Source: a virus. Taken from it: a stretch of 64,000 nt of DNA. The position numbers were made by a program, and so were the translations under genes. The first letter of the stretch is position 1. Each line of letters begins with the position of its first letter. The notes beneath the pieces are model-generated. The model was not told where the DNA came from and did no database searches. It was given only the letters and a program-made list of their open reading frames with translations. The stretch lies in IMG/VR virus record IMGVR_UViG_3300003323_000328, positions 1 through 64,000 of that record; one strand, 5' to 3'. Below, one piece after another: positions 36,982 through 46,690 of this stretch.

Positions 36982-39347
36982 TAGAATCTAAAGATGTACA
37001 AAAAAGCTCTGTAGGTAGACCTCTTCAACTTCTTTCCTATAATGAAAAAGTTAAGAATGAAAATGCCTGGGGTAAAGAAGTAATAGATTATTATATTAGA
37101 ACTGCTAGTTTTGGATCAATTGCTACAATAAGTGATAGATTAGCTATATCTAATATTAATCAATTATATGCTGCATATAACGGGGAATTACCTGCTAATA
37201 TTTTTGATTCTGTTACTGATCCTCTAAAAGCTTCACAAGAAAAATATAAAGGATTTCCTGCTGAAATTCGTCCTTATAATATAATAAGACCTAGTATTGA
37301 TCTTTTAATTGGAGAGTGGAATAAACGTCCATTTCAATATGATGTAGTTAATGCTGATGGAGAAGACGCTTTTAATAGTTTTGAATATTATAAAAGTGAA
37401 ACTTATAGAAATAATGTTATTCAAAGAGTTGTTAATACTATAAGTCAACAAAGAGGAGATAGCGAAGACACACAACTTCCTGTTTCCAATCCACAGACTA
37501 TAATGTCTGAGTTAAATCTTAATTATAAAGATGTAAAAGCTCTTAAAGGTTATAGAGCCTTAAAAGTTTTAGATTTAGAATTAAAACTAAGAGAGGTTTG
37601 GAGACAGTTATTTAAAGATTGGTGTATAGGTGGAGAAGTTAATACTATTAAAATTCCTCTTCATGGAACTATTAAATATCTTAGACTCCCTGCTGGTTCT
37701 GTGTTTACAGAACAAAGTAATCTTAGTAAAGATATAGAAGATAATGAATCTGCTGTAGTTAAATTTGTTGTTAGTACTTCTGAAATAGTAGATTTATTTT
37801 ATGATAAAATAAAAGAAGAGGACTTAAAAGATCTTGATAGTAGTAATACAACTAGTATTTCTACTAGACTATTTACTACTTTTACTCTTGATACTGAAGG
37901 ACAGTATATGGGTAAAGATAAACATGATCTCTTTTATATTACATGGAAAAGTAAAAAACTTATTGGATTTCTTACATATCCTGATCCTTTCAGTGGGATT
38001 GAACAATATGATATTGTTGATGAATCTTATAAAGTAGATAAAGAAGCTGGAGAATCTGTAGAATGGATGTGGGTAAATGAAGTATGGGAAGGATGGAGAA
38101 TCGGAGATGATAAGTATATAGGAATACAACCTATTACTTGTCAAAGAAATGAAATGAATAATTTTTCTGCCTGTAAACTTCCTATTAATGGTAGAAAATT
38201 CTCAGATACTCAAACAAGTAATATTTCTATTGCTCTTCTGGGTATGCCTTATCAAATATTGTATATTATTTTAATGTATAGATTGGAACTTACTATTGCT
38301 AAATCAAAAGGTAAAATAGTTCTTTTAGATAAGAATGTTCTTCCAGATGCTGAAGATGGTGGTGAAGAACACTTCTTTTATTATGCGGAGGCTTTAGGAT
38401 ATGCACTAGTTGATCCTAAAAAAGGAGCTGCCGGATTTAATCAATACACTGTATTAGATTTATCTCTATTTCAACATATACAAGAACTTATACGTATTAT
38501 AGAATATGTAAAAGCTCAGTGGGATGAATTACTTGGTATCACAAGACAACGTAAAGGAGATATTACAGCTTCTGATGGTCTTGGTAACTCTGAACAAGCT
38601 ATCTTTAGATCATCTGTTATATCTGATCTTATATTTACTGGTTTTGAAGAGTTTCTTGAAAAAGAATTATCAGGTTTACTTGATTGTAGTAAATATGCTT
38701 GGGCTGATGGTAAAAAAGGAAGTTGGAGAAATGATGATGGTACTTTAGAAATGCTTTCTATTGAACCTGATGAATATTCTAATAGTAGTTTTGGAGTATA
38801 TGTTAAAAATATAAGTAAGTATTTAGATCAATTTAATGCACTTAAATCTAATATTAATGCTATTGCGCAACGTAAGGATGTTAAAACTTCTACTATAGTT
38901 GAGTTAATAACTACTGAAAGTTTTACTGAACTCAAAGCACTAGTTAAAAAAGCTGAAGCTGCTGAACAAGAAATTATTAAGGCTACTGCTGAAAACGAAC
39001 AAAAAGCCAAAGCACAACAAGAAGAAAGTCAAAAACAATGGGAGTACTTCTTGAAGAGTCTTGATATTGATTTCATGGAAAGAGAGTGGGATAGAAGAGA
39101 TAATAATGAATATATTAAAGCTGATGCTACTCCTAAAACTGATGGTACTACTGTAGATTTAGTAACACTACAGAAAAATTCTAATGATCGATTAGCTCAA
39201 ATGGAAAAGAATCGGCAAGAAGAGCAAAAGAATAGAACAGAAAAAGATTGGCAACAAATAGAAAGGGAAAAGATAGCTAGTCAAGAAAGAATTGCAAAGG
39301 ATAAGAATAAAGTTGCATTGAAAAATAAAGTCGTGGGAGAGAAGTAA
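36978..39347 (+). CDS. Portal protein
   Basis: A 789-aa protein with the crAss-type portal layout: an N-terminal clip/stem region (IRPYNIIRPSIDLLIGEWNK, about 100-119), a wing with GDSEDTQLPVSNP, and a long helical C-terminus from about 650 with coiled-coil and Gln/Lys/Glu-rich segments (KAEAAEQEIIKATAENEQKA). It forms the 12-subunit channel for DNA entry and exit at one capsid vertex. The order terminase-portal-scaffold-capsid supports it. The C-terminal tail of about 130 residues may contact the packaged DNA or cargo. Confidence 0.8.
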   Translation: MIESKDVQKSSVGRPLQLLSYNEKVKNENAWGKEVIDYYIRTASFGSIATISDRLAISNINQLYAAYNGELPANIFDSVTDPLKASQEKYKGFPAEIRPYNIIRPSIDLLIGEWNKRPFQYDVVNADGEDAFNSFEYYKSETYRNNVIQRVVNTISQQRGDSEDTQLPVSNPQTIMSELNLNYKDVKALKGYRALKVLDLELKLREVWRQLFKDWCIGGEVNTIKIPLHGTIKYLRLPAGSVFTEQSNLSKDIEDNESAVVKFVVSTSEIVDLFYDKIKEEDLKDLDSSNTTSISTRLFTTFTLDTEGQYMGKDKHDLFYITWKSKKLIGFLTYPDPFSGIEQYDIVDESYKVDKEAGESVEWMWVNEVWEGWRIGDDKYIGIQPITCQRNEMNNFSACKLPINGRKFSDTQTSNISIALLGMPYQILYIILMYRLELTIAKSKGKIVLLDKNVLPDAEDGGEEHFFYYAEALGYALVDPKKGAAGFNQYTVLDLSLFQHIQELIRIIEYVKAQWDELLGITRQRKGDITASDGLGNSEQAIFRSSVISDLIFTGFEEFLEKELSGLLDCSKYAWADGKKGSWRNDDGTLEMLSIEPDEYSNSSFGVYVKNISKYLDQFNALKSNINAIAQRKDVKTSTIVELITTESFTELKALVKKAEAAEQEIIKATAENEQKAKAQQEESQKQWEYFLKSLDIDFMEREWDRRDNNEYIKADATPKTDGTTVDLVTLQKNSNDRLAQMEKNRQEEQKNRTEKDWQQIEREKIASQERIAKDKNKVALKNKVVGEK

Positions 39348-39375
39348 AATTTAATAAAATAAACTATTTTTGAGT

Positions 39376-40548
39376 ATGCTAATTAAACATCCACATTTCG
39401 AACAGGGTAGCCCAAATGAACCAGCAGGAGGACAACAAGCTCCTGAAAAAGAAGTTGAAACTAAAGAGCTTGAAACTCTTAATAGTAAGGATCAAACTGC
39501 TCTTACAGAACAGGAAAAAGCAAGATTAACTGAGTTACAAGGTAAGTACGAACAAGTTTATAAAGATGCTAAAGGTAATGTTTTAACTAAAGAACAAGTT
39601 GCTGCTGCTAAAGAACTTGAAACTAAGGTTAATACTATTCTTAATAAACCTGAAGATCAGTGGACTCCTGAAGAAAAGAAGTTTATAGAAGAAAATACTG
39701 AACCAACTGAAGAAAATAAAAAATCTGTTTATCAACAAATAGATGAACAAAGAGGTTTAGATCTTGGAATTGATTATGGAGATGTTGATCCATTATCAGT
39801 TGAAGGTGTAGCTCTACGTGAAGAAGTATTAGAGAAAAGAGCTGTTAAAGAATATGATAACACTCTAAAGGCTAAGTATCCTAGAGCTTATCAGTTTATG
39901 GTACACGTTGCTCAAGGTGGTAAAGAAGAGGATTTCTTTAAACCTGAGAATGCAGATTTTAAATCATTGACTATTAATAAAGAAGATAAAGCTGGACAAG
40001 AAAAAATTCTTCGTATGGCTTTGGCTGCTAAAGGTAATTCTTCTGCAATTATTGAGGCTGTAATTACTAGTGTAAAAGATAAAGTTGCACTATATGAAAC
40101 AGCGAAAGAGGAACTAGAGAAGTTACAAGCAGAACAAAACCAGAAAGAACAAGCTAATCTTGCTAGAGCTAATGCTATGAAGCAAAAAGAAGAGCAAGAC
40201 TATGCCAATCTAGCTGATTCTATCGAAACTGCTGTTTCTAAAGGATTTGAAGGAATTGTTGTTCCTGAAAAGGATAGACGTTCTTTCTTGGATTTCTTGG
40301 GTAGTAGATTAGACTATAACAATGGTAGATTCTATGTTGCTAAAGAACTTAATCCTAAAGAAATAACAAAGGAACTTAAGTATCAATACTTTGAATTTAA
40401 AGGTGGGGATTTAAAAGGTCTTGTTGAAAGAGAAGCAAAAGCTCAAGTAGCAAGAAAGATTAAATCTGCTATTAAAGCAGAGATTGTACCTAAGAACGGT
40501 GGAACTGGTGGCTCTAGTAATTACAAACCACTTAAAGAAATCTTTTAA
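39376..40548 (+). CDS. Probable scaffolding protein
   Basis: The start is set at the ATG at 39376 (MLIKHPHFEQGSPNEPAGGQ); the longer frame uses a TTG. The 390-aa protein is acidic and helical: an N-terminal Glu/Lys/Gln-rich region (TALTEQEKARLTELQGKYEQ), a coiled coil around 230-275 (YETAKEELEKLQAEQNQKEQ) and a basic C-terminus (KSAIKAEIVPKNGGTGG) that could bind capsid. Position between portal and major capsid and the composition are typical of scaffolds. No protease domain is seen. Confidence 0.65.
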   Translation: MLIKHPHFEQGSPNEPAGGQQAPEKEVETKELETLNSKDQTALTEQEKARLTELQGKYEQVYKDAKGNVLTKEQVAAAKELETKVNTILNKPEDQWTPEEKKFIEENTEPTEENKKSVYQQIDEQRGLDLGIDYGDVDPLSVEGVALREEVLEKRAVKEYDNTLKAKYPRAYQFMVHVAQGGKEEDFFKPENADFKSLTINKEDKAGQEKILRMALAAKGNSSAIIEAVITSVKDKVALYETAKEELEKLQAEQNQKEQANLARANAMKQKEEQDYANLADSIETAVSKGFEGIVVPEKDRRSFLDFLGSRLDYNNGRFYVAKELNPKEITKELKYQYFEFKGGDLKGLVEREAKAQVARKIKSAIKAEIVPKNGGTGGSSNYKPLKEIF

Positions 40549-40565
40549 ATTAATAGAATAAAACA

Positions 40566-42059
40566 ATGAGAAACTTTCAGTACCAAGTAAAAGAGATGGT
40601 GTTTGACGGTAAGAGTCTCTTGGATGAGCAGAATTTTTATAACCAGAATCAAGGGCAACCTTCTGAGTTAACAAAAAAGCTGACTTATATCATGGGCGAT
40701 TACAATAGAAATTATCCTATATCAATGATGACTATGGGTAATATTGCATCACCATCTGCAACTGTTGAACTCGATGATGTACAATTCACTTACCCCGTAA
40801 TGGGTAGAGATGATAAAGCTACCGGCTGTACATCTACCCCGTATACTTCCACTGATAAACCTGGAATTGGTCATAGCCAATTTTATATTTACTTTGGAGA
40901 TAATTGGATTAAACGTTTTTACACTATTGAATCTCCTAGAGGTGTTCAAGCTTATGTACTTGAAGATCCTCAACCTGAAGGAGATCAGTGGCGTTATACT
41001 GTACAACTTGACCCTGCTGATGAAGATGACTACTGTCCAGTAACTGAACTTCAATATGGCTGTCAATGGGTTGAAGTTAATACACACGTTGCTGAATCTG
41101 AATCAAGAGGTAGCCGTTCTAAAATGGCGATGCCCGGTAAATGGAAAAACCAAATGGGTTTTATTCGTGCATCTATGGAATGGGCTGGTTCTGCTCCTAA
41201 CAAGTTTATGAATGTTAGTATTAAAACTGACAAAGGAGAAACCACTTCTTGGATGGACTTCTTTATGTGGCAGTTTGAAAAAAGATGGCTGAATGAATGT
41301 GAACATGCTTATTGGTATTCACGTTATAACCGTCTTGCTGATGGCAGTATACCTCTTAAAGACTTGCTTACAGGAAAAGTGATTCCTCGTGGTTCTGGTC
41401 TTTTGGAACAAATTCAAAATAAATCTACACACTCTAAACTGACTTACAATTCACTTGTTAATAAAATAGGTGATGCACTTTTTGGTCAGTCTGATTCAGG
41501 TGGAATGAGTATTACTCTTCATACTGGTCTTGGAGGTATTAGAGATTTTGATAAAGCTATGAAAGAAGAAGGAGTTAAACTTCTTACTGATTTCACTGGT
41601 GTAGCTGATAAGTTTGTAACTGGTAGTGGTCGTGAGCTTATGTTAGGTGGTTTCTTTAATGGTTTCTATCATATTGATGGATACGTTATTAAAGTAAAAC
41701 ATAATCCTATCTTCGATCATGGACGTATTGCTCTTAAATCTCCTAAACATCCTGAAACTGGATTCCCTCTTGAATCTCACAGGTTGGTGTTTATAGATGA
41801 TAATGACTATGATGGACAACCTAATATTCAACACGTAGCACAAAAAGATCGTTCTTTCTTGCATGGTGTTGTAGCTGGTTTGGTTCAAATGCCTAGATCA
41901 CTTGCTATTATGGGTGGATTTAATCTTAACAAAGAATCTATCCAACTGATTTCAGATGAGCAAGATAAAGGTAGCTATCATAGATTTAAATCTGCTGGTA
42001 TTCAACAACTTCGCAGTACTAAGTCTTTCGATATGCAATGTGTAGCAGGAATTGTTTGA
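40566..42059 (+). CDS. Major capsid protein
   Basis: A 497-aa protein opening MRNFQYQVKEMVFDGKSLLD, with the long crAss-type N-arm and IMGDYNRNYPISMMTMGNIA (about 42-61), followed by an HK97-fold-like body (SRGSRSKMAMPGKWKNQMGF near 180; WMDFFMWQFEKRWLN near 222). It ends SFDMQCVAGIV. It is followed at once by a strong terminator (42086-42114), as expected for the most abundant protein. It forms the icosahedral shell; the scaffold gene precedes it. Confidence 0.88.
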   Translation: MRNFQYQVKEMVFDGKSLLDEQNFYNQNQGQPSELTKKLTYIMGDYNRNYPISMMTMGNIASPSATVELDDVQFTYPVMGRDDKATGCTSTPYTSTDKPGIGHSQFYIYFGDNWIKRFYTIESPRGVQAYVLEDPQPEGDQWRYTVQLDPADEDDYCPVTELQYGCQWVEVNTHVAESESRGSRSKMAMPGKWKNQMGFIRASMEWAGSAPNKFMNVSIKTDKGETTSWMDFFMWQFEKRWLNECEHAYWYSRYNRLADGSIPLKDLLTGKVIPRGSGLLEQIQNKSTHSKLTYNSLVNKIGDALFGQSDSGGMSITLHTGLGGIRDFDKAMKEEGVKLLTDFTGVADKFVTGSGRELMLGGFFNGFYHIDGYVIKVKHNPIFDHGRIALKSPKHPETGFPLESHRLVFIDDNDYDGQPNIQHVAQKDRSFLHGVVAGLVQMPRSLAIMGGFNLNKESIQLISDEQDKGSYHRFKSAGIQQLRSTKSFDMQCVAGIV

Positions 42060-42085
42060 TCAACATAGGTTAGGTTTGGGTTTTC

Positions 42086-42114
42086 GAGGGAGGGAGTTTC
42101 TCCTTCCCTCTTTT
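42086..42114 (+). terminator. Terminator after the major capsid gene
   Basis: GAGGGAGGGAG and CTCCTTCCCTC form an 11-bp stem with one G-T pair and a 3-nt loop, followed by four Ts. It lies 26 bp after the capsid stop, before the next real start (42139). Confidence 0.8.
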
Positions 42115-42138
42115 ATTGTAACCAATTTTATTAATTAT

Positions 42139-43107
42139 ATGCCAACAAAAAAGAAGTTTATTAAACGTAATCGTCCATTTGTACATGAACAACTAAAATC
42201 TGTCGAAGCTCAAGAACAATTAGGATTATCAAGACAAGGAATAGGTTCTTATTTTGTAAGTTCTGTTTCTGCTAGAAAAGGCACTGGATTAAGTGAGGAA
42301 GAAATAATATTACTCTTACCTCAAATTTTAAGTCTCCAACCTACTGATCCTGATTTTAGAAAAGAAGTTGATAGGTTTTATACAGAAATAAATACATTTA
42401 TTTCTTATGATCGTGGAAGAGAATTTGAAGTAGGTCTTAGTATTGATAATGATCTTCCTGTTACTCACTTTATTGAAGTTACACAAGGAGATAAGGCTGT
42501 AAAAGTATATAATATGCCAATAGAATTGGAAGATTATGTACGTTTTAGACATGCACAATCACATCCTTGGACTGCTGGTAGTCCTGAGGATGCAAAAGGT
42601 AATACTACTATACATTTTTATGTAGAAGATCCTGAATTAGTAGTTAAAAATAAACTTAGTAGTTCTGATCTCGCAGATAAAGCTATTACTGTTTATCAAC
42701 AAGTTAAAGACGATGAATTAAAAGTAAAAGCTATTCTTACTGTTCTTAGTCCTTTTATTAAAAAGAAAAGACCTGGAGAAGTGTTTGTAGCTGATAATCT
42801 TCCATTTGGAGAACAAATTATTCATCTCAGAGAACTTGCTATTAGTAAACCTAAAAGTTTTTATGATGCAGCAACTGATGAAAGTTTAGCTGAAAAATAT
42901 AGAATAATTGAACTTATTCGTACAGGACTTTTAATGCGGGCTGGTACTAGTATTCTTGTTACAGAAAGTAAGGAATTACTTGGTGTAGGAGAAGAAGCTG
43001 CTGCTACTGCTTTATTTAAAAATCCTGCAAATGCTCAAACTCTTCAAATGCTTAAGCATCAATATGATTCTAGACGTAGAGAAGAAAAAGCATTAACACT
43101 TAAATGA
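42139..43107 (+). CDS. Structural protein of the capsid-connector block, 322 aa
   Basis: The start is set at the ATG at 42139 (MPTKKKFIKRNRPFVHEQLK); the longer frame begins inside the capsid gene and crosses the terminator. It has a basic N-terminus, a mixed middle (FSRYDRG-like ISYDRGREFEVGLSIDND) and a helical C-terminus ending RRREEKALTLK. Position directly after the capsid gene is that of conserved crAss-like virion genes. The exact virion position cannot be told from sequence. Confidence 0.65.
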   Translation: MPTKKKFIKRNRPFVHEQLKSVEAQEQLGLSRQGIGSYFVSSVSARKGTGLSEEEIILLLPQILSLQPTDPDFRKEVDRFYTEINTFISYDRGREFEVGLSIDNDLPVTHFIEVTQGDKAVKVYNMPIELEDYVRFRHAQSHPWTAGSPEDAKGNTTIHFYVEDPELVVKNKLSSSDLADKAITVYQQVKDDELKVKAILTVLSPFIKKKRPGEVFVADNLPFGEQIIHLRELAISKPKSFYDAATDESLAEKYRIIELIRTGLLMRAGTSILVTESKELLGVGEEAAATALFKNPANAQTLQMLKHQYDSRRREEKALTLK

Positions 43108-44150
43108 GAGCACTTACAGTACGTGAATTAATTATTGAAGTACAACAACAGGTACAGAGACTCGGATCTTATAAAAGAGATAAGACTTCCGAGCCTCTTA
43201 TCATTTGGAGACTTAATACTGCACAGGATAGGTTTATACGCGATTGTATAAAACCTGACCCTAACCAGAATGACAAGTTTTCAATTAATGAAGAAAGTAG
43301 AACTAGTATTCAAGCTCTTATTGAAACAAATAAGAGCTTGTTAGTTTATAATGATATCAGTGGTACTTATTCTATACTTCCTTCTAATTTAGCTTATTTA
43401 GTTAATGACAGAAGTATAATTCTTCCTGATTGTAATGCACAATTTAGTTCTCCTTCTAGTAGTTATATAATTACGGCTACAGCTATTCCTTTTAACGAAA
43501 GTACTAAAGCAAATGCTCCTTACTATTCCATCACAGCCACTGGTTCTTCTAGTAATAGTATTAGCTATAATCTTGCTAATAAAAAAGAAAGCTTTGAAAT
43601 AATTGAAGTTGTTGCAAATCAATTAATTCAAGCAGGTGCATTAGATGTTTATTGGGAGAGTTTTAATGGTTGGTATGTGCCTAATAGTTTTATTGCAGTA
43701 CATAGGATAGAAACTGGACAATCTCCTCCACCTACTTTTGGTTTAACAATAGATGGAGTAGTTTCACAAACTTCTGTTAAAAACTTTACTGTTAATAAGT
43801 TTAAATCTTTTAGTGGCAATCAAGTACCTAATAGGAGTTATAAAAATGATTATGTACATGATGCAGTTAATTATAATTACTATGATCAACCTATTCCTGA
43901 AAGTCCTGTTACTTATTTAGGAGGAAATAAGTTAAATATTCTTACTAGTAAAAGATTCCTAGTTTCCGAGATTATTTTAGACTACATTAGAAAGCCCCGA
44001 AGAATCAGTTTATATTTGAATCAATCTTGTGAGTTAGATGGTTCTGTACATGAAAAGATTTGTAGTATTGCTACTGAGATGATTTTATCTAATATAGAAG
44101 CAGAAAACTACGCTATTAAAGTACAGGAAAATATAAATAGATTAGACTAA
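43104..44150 (+). CDS. Connector/ring-type virion protein, 348 aa
   Basis: MRALTVRELIIEVQQQVQRL opens with a helical part typical of head-tail connector proteins (SEPLIIWRLNTAQDRFIRDC). A Ser/Asn-rich beta region follows, with YLGGNKLNILTSKRFLVSEI and LDYIRKPRRISLYLNQSCEL (about 285-310). The last motif, 'Tyr-Ile-Arg-Lys-Pro', recurs in Bacteroidota phage connector proteins. Coupled by ATGA (43104-43107) to the previous gene. A structural role is likely; the ring number is unknown. Confidence 0.6.
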   Translation: MRALTVRELIIEVQQQVQRLGSYKRDKTSEPLIIWRLNTAQDRFIRDCIKPDPNQNDKFSINEESRTSIQALIETNKSLLVYNDISGTYSILPSNLAYLVNDRSIILPDCNAQFSSPSSSYIITATAIPFNESTKANAPYYSITATGSSSNSISYNLANKKESFEIIEVVANQLIQAGALDVYWESFNGWYVPNSFIAVHRIETGQSPPPTFGLTIDGVVSQTSVKNFTVNKFKSFSGNQVPNRSYKNDYVHDAVNYNYYDQPIPESPVTYLGGNKLNILTSKRFLVSEIILDYIRKPRRISLYLNQSCELDGSVHEKICSIATEMILSNIEAENYAIKVQENINRLD

Positions 44151-44164
44151 AATATAAAAATAAA

Positions 44165-45403
44165 ATGGCTATTAAACGATTTACACGAAAAACAAAAGGT
44201 TTTAATGCTCAAGTATTTGTAGCAAAAGCAATAGATTATACTACCGATGCTACATACGCTCTGTTTATACAGAATGCTCCTGTTGGAGAATTGGGAATTT
44301 TTGATGCTAATAATGCTCTTCATACAGATGCTATTACTTCAACTGAGTCTCTTTTCTTTGCAATGAGAACTACTGAAGGTGTTAAAAAATCACCTCTTTA
44401 CAAACTCACTGATCTTACTTCACGTAAAAAACTTTATGTAGCTCCTGTAAAACAGGTAGCTTATGTAGGTTGGAACAGAACAGGTGGAGCTATCAATAAT
44501 CCTACTATTGCTGCTGGTCAGACTTTTTTAGTAAGAGTTATTGAAACTACAGAAGGATATGCTCCATTTCCTACCTGGAGTTATGAATATACTACTAAAC
44601 CTACTGATGCTATTATTGATGTAATGAGAGCACTTGCTAAGAAGATTAATGATCCTAATGCTCCTGAGCATTCTCAAAATCTTCAGCTTGTTACAGCTAA
44701 AGTAACAGCAGATGCTACTTATAGTAACTACTCTCTTACTGGAACTACTCCTACTCTTACTGTAACTAATGGTAGTACAGATGTAGTACTGGGTGGCACA
44801 ACTCCTGCATCTGATATAGCTGTAAATGATTATATTTCATTTGCACCTAGTTCAACTCCTTCTGATTCTGTAGGTGATATTTATAAAGTAATATCTATTA
44901 TAGGTACTGGTGATGGTCAAATTTACCGTTTAGACCGTCCTTTTACTGGTGCCACTCAAACTTATTCTGAAGCAGAATCTGAAGGTACAAGAGTTAAGAA
45001 AGCAGCTACTTTTGTAAATGTAGGTCTTGAATTTACTACTATTGATAATGATGTAACTTTTAGACTTGCAGTAGATGAAAATATGGTAGATGCAGACATT
45101 ACTTACAGTACTACTTATACTAAAAGCAATGGTACTTATGAACAAGTACTTGCTATGGAAAAAGAAGGTCAGGTATTTAATGGTGATACTGCACAGAATG
45201 CTCAATTTGCAGCAGACTTTGGACAACAAGATACATTTGCTGTTTCTGGTGAAACTTATGATTTTTATCATTTTGATTTCCTTAAAGCAGAAAATGGTAT
45301 AGCTCCTAAAGCTACTACTTCTCATAGAGGATATGTAGTAGTTCCTGTAGCTAAATCAGCAGGTAATGTTGATACTACATTGAATACTCTTTTCGGTTTA
45401 TAA
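44165..45403 (+). CDS. Virion structural protein, 412 aa
   Basis: MAIKRFTRKTKGFNAQVFVA; beta-rich with Thr/Ala/Asp-rich loops (TFLVRVIETTEGYAPFPTWS; TAKVTADATYSNYSLTGTTP). The repeated beta-sandwich character and a dedicated terminator (45424-45455) fit an abundant sheath- or tube-like or auxiliary capsid component. It lies between connector genes. Crass-like phages carry a similar conserved gene here; its precise name is not certain. Confidence 0.6.
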   Translation: MAIKRFTRKTKGFNAQVFVAKAIDYTTDATYALFIQNAPVGELGIFDANNALHTDAITSTESLFFAMRTTEGVKKSPLYKLTDLTSRKKLYVAPVKQVAYVGWNRTGGAINNPTIAAGQTFLVRVIETTEGYAPFPTWSYEYTTKPTDAIIDVMRALAKKINDPNAPEHSQNLQLVTAKVTADATYSNYSLTGTTPTLTVTNGSTDVVLGGTTPASDIAVNDYISFAPSSTPSDSVGDIYKVISIIGTGDGQIYRLDRPFTGATQTYSEAESEGTRVKKAATFVNVGLEFTTIDNDVTFRLAVDENMVDADITYSTTYTKSNGTYEQVLAMEKEGQVFNGDTAQNAQFAADFGQQDTFAVSGETYDFYHFDFLKAENGIAPKATTSHRGYVVVPVAKSAGNVDTTLNTLFGL

Positions 45404-45423
45404 TAATTAATTGGATGTTTGCG

Positions 45424-45455
45424 GGGAAGGCTTTTGTGCCTTCCCTTAATTTTTT
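45424..45455 (+). terminator. Terminator after the 412-aa structural gene
   Basis: GGGAAGGC and GCCTTCCC form an 8-bp stem with a 6-nt loop, followed by TTAATTTTTTT. It lies between the stop at 45403 and the real next start at 45463. Confidence 0.8.
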
Positions 45456-45462
45456 TATTACT

Positions 45463-46116
45463 ATGGCAAGTTTATGGCAGGCTGCTTCTATCTTAGCTGA
45501 TAGAGCTGGTAAGAGAACAGATATAACCTTCATTCAGCAAATGAAGGATTTAGTTGTTATTAAACGTGCTAGAATAATTGCTAATAGTCTTTCTAAGTCT
45601 AGTAATGCAGATAGATTTTATCTACAATCTTTTGATATAGATTTAAAATTAATTGATAAAACTGATGAATGTAGTCAGGAGGTCCCTGAATGTTGTGATA
45701 AAGCTTGGAAAACAATAGATAAAATACCACAACCAATTAGATATGGAGTGCATCCATTTAATTATGTAGGAGGACCAGGAGGAAACATGCCTTTTGGTTA
45801 TACTACTTTTGGAACTGAATATTTTATGCAAAAACGACCTATTGCTGGAAAGAGAGGTCGTTATACATATTCTAATGATTATATTTATACCTTTAATAAA
45901 GAAGTTCCATTTATTAGAATAGAAGGTGTTTTCTCTGATCCTAGAAAAGTTGCTAAGTTTAGAGCATGTGGAACTACCACACCTTGTTATTCTGATGAAC
46001 AAGAATTTCCTATTGATGAACAAAACCTAGAAATTATAATTAAAGATATAACTAACGAACTTCGCTTTAATCTTCCTGATCAACCTACCCAAGTTAAAAT
46101 AGACCATGATCAATAA
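45463..46116 (+). CDS. Connector/tail-ring protein, 217 aa
   Basis: The start is set at the ATG at 45463 (MASLWQAASILADRAGKRTD), after the terminator. The longer frame would include the hairpin. Residues 20-60 are helical and basic; then come two Cys pairs (DECSQEVPECCDKAW), a Gly/Pro loop (NYVGGPGGNMPFGYTTFGTE) and a beta-rich end (PFIRIEGVFSDPRKVAKFRA). Position between structural genes marks it as a head-tail connector component. It overlaps the next gene by 11 bp. Confidence 0.6.
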   Translation: MASLWQAASILADRAGKRTDITFIQQMKDLVVIKRARIIANSLSKSSNADRFYLQSFDIDLKLIDKTDECSQEVPECCDKAWKTIDKIPQPIRYGVHPFNYVGGPGGNMPFGYTTFGTEYFMQKRPIAGKRGRYTYSNDYIYTFNKEVPFIRIEGVFSDPRKVAKFRACGTTTPCYSDEQEFPIDEQNLEIIIKDITNELRFNLPDQPTQVKIDHDQ

Positions 46117-46690
46117 AATATCTACCGATCCTACCCGTGTTACAACTTCAGCATTAGATATGTACTATATGTATGCTAACCGGCTTATAGAGAAAGACCC
46201 AACTCTATCTCTAAGAGCTTGGAAATATATTACTGATGGCGAAATTATTAATAAAGAAGGAAAAGTAGTTATTAACTATAGACAGTTTAAAGAAATACTT
46301 TCTGCTTATAATAGGAAAGCAGGAGATAGAGTTATTAAAGGATATACTCTAGATCTTCTTAATGGTTTAGGTAATTTATTCATGGCTAGAATACAAAGAC
46401 CTACCAATTCTAATAGAATAGACTATGGTACTAGCAAAAAACTACGAGCTAAGTTAGAAGCCGAAGGTAAACTTACTGATACTAATTGGCTTGTTCCTTA
46501 TACTGATGATGATTTTATCATGCTTCTTTGGCATAAAAGTAATAAAAAACAGCCGGGAGCACATATATATAAATTTAAAGTAGCAGGAGGTAAACCTGGG
46601 ACTAGTTTTAAGTCTTCTATTAGTATGGCTAATAAACTTAACCCACATTTAAAAGCATTTTATCCATTCTTACCTACTAAAAGTATATGA
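46106..46690 (+). CDS. Conserved virion-block protein, 194 aa
   Basis: A helical N-terminus (DPTRVTTSALDMYYMYANRL) and a C-terminal beta-rich domain with GLGNLFMARIQRPTNSNRID, SKKLRAKLEAEGK, then DDDFIMLLWHKSNK and AHIYKFKVAGG. This 'GxLxMARxxR...KLR...W-x-K' arrangement is shared by a family of Bacteroidota phage connector-region proteins. It is probably a small ring or stabilising protein. It overlaps the next gene by 4 bp. Confidence 0.6.
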   Translation: MINKISTDPTRVTTSALDMYYMYANRLIEKDPTLSLRAWKYITDGEIINKEGKVVINYRQFKEILSAYNRKAGDRVIKGYTLDLLNGLGNLFMARIQRPTNSNRIDYGTSKKLRAKLEAEGKLTDTNWLVPYTDDDFIMLLWHKSNKKQPGAHIYKFKVAGGKPGTSFKSSISMANKLNPHLKAFYPFLPTKSI

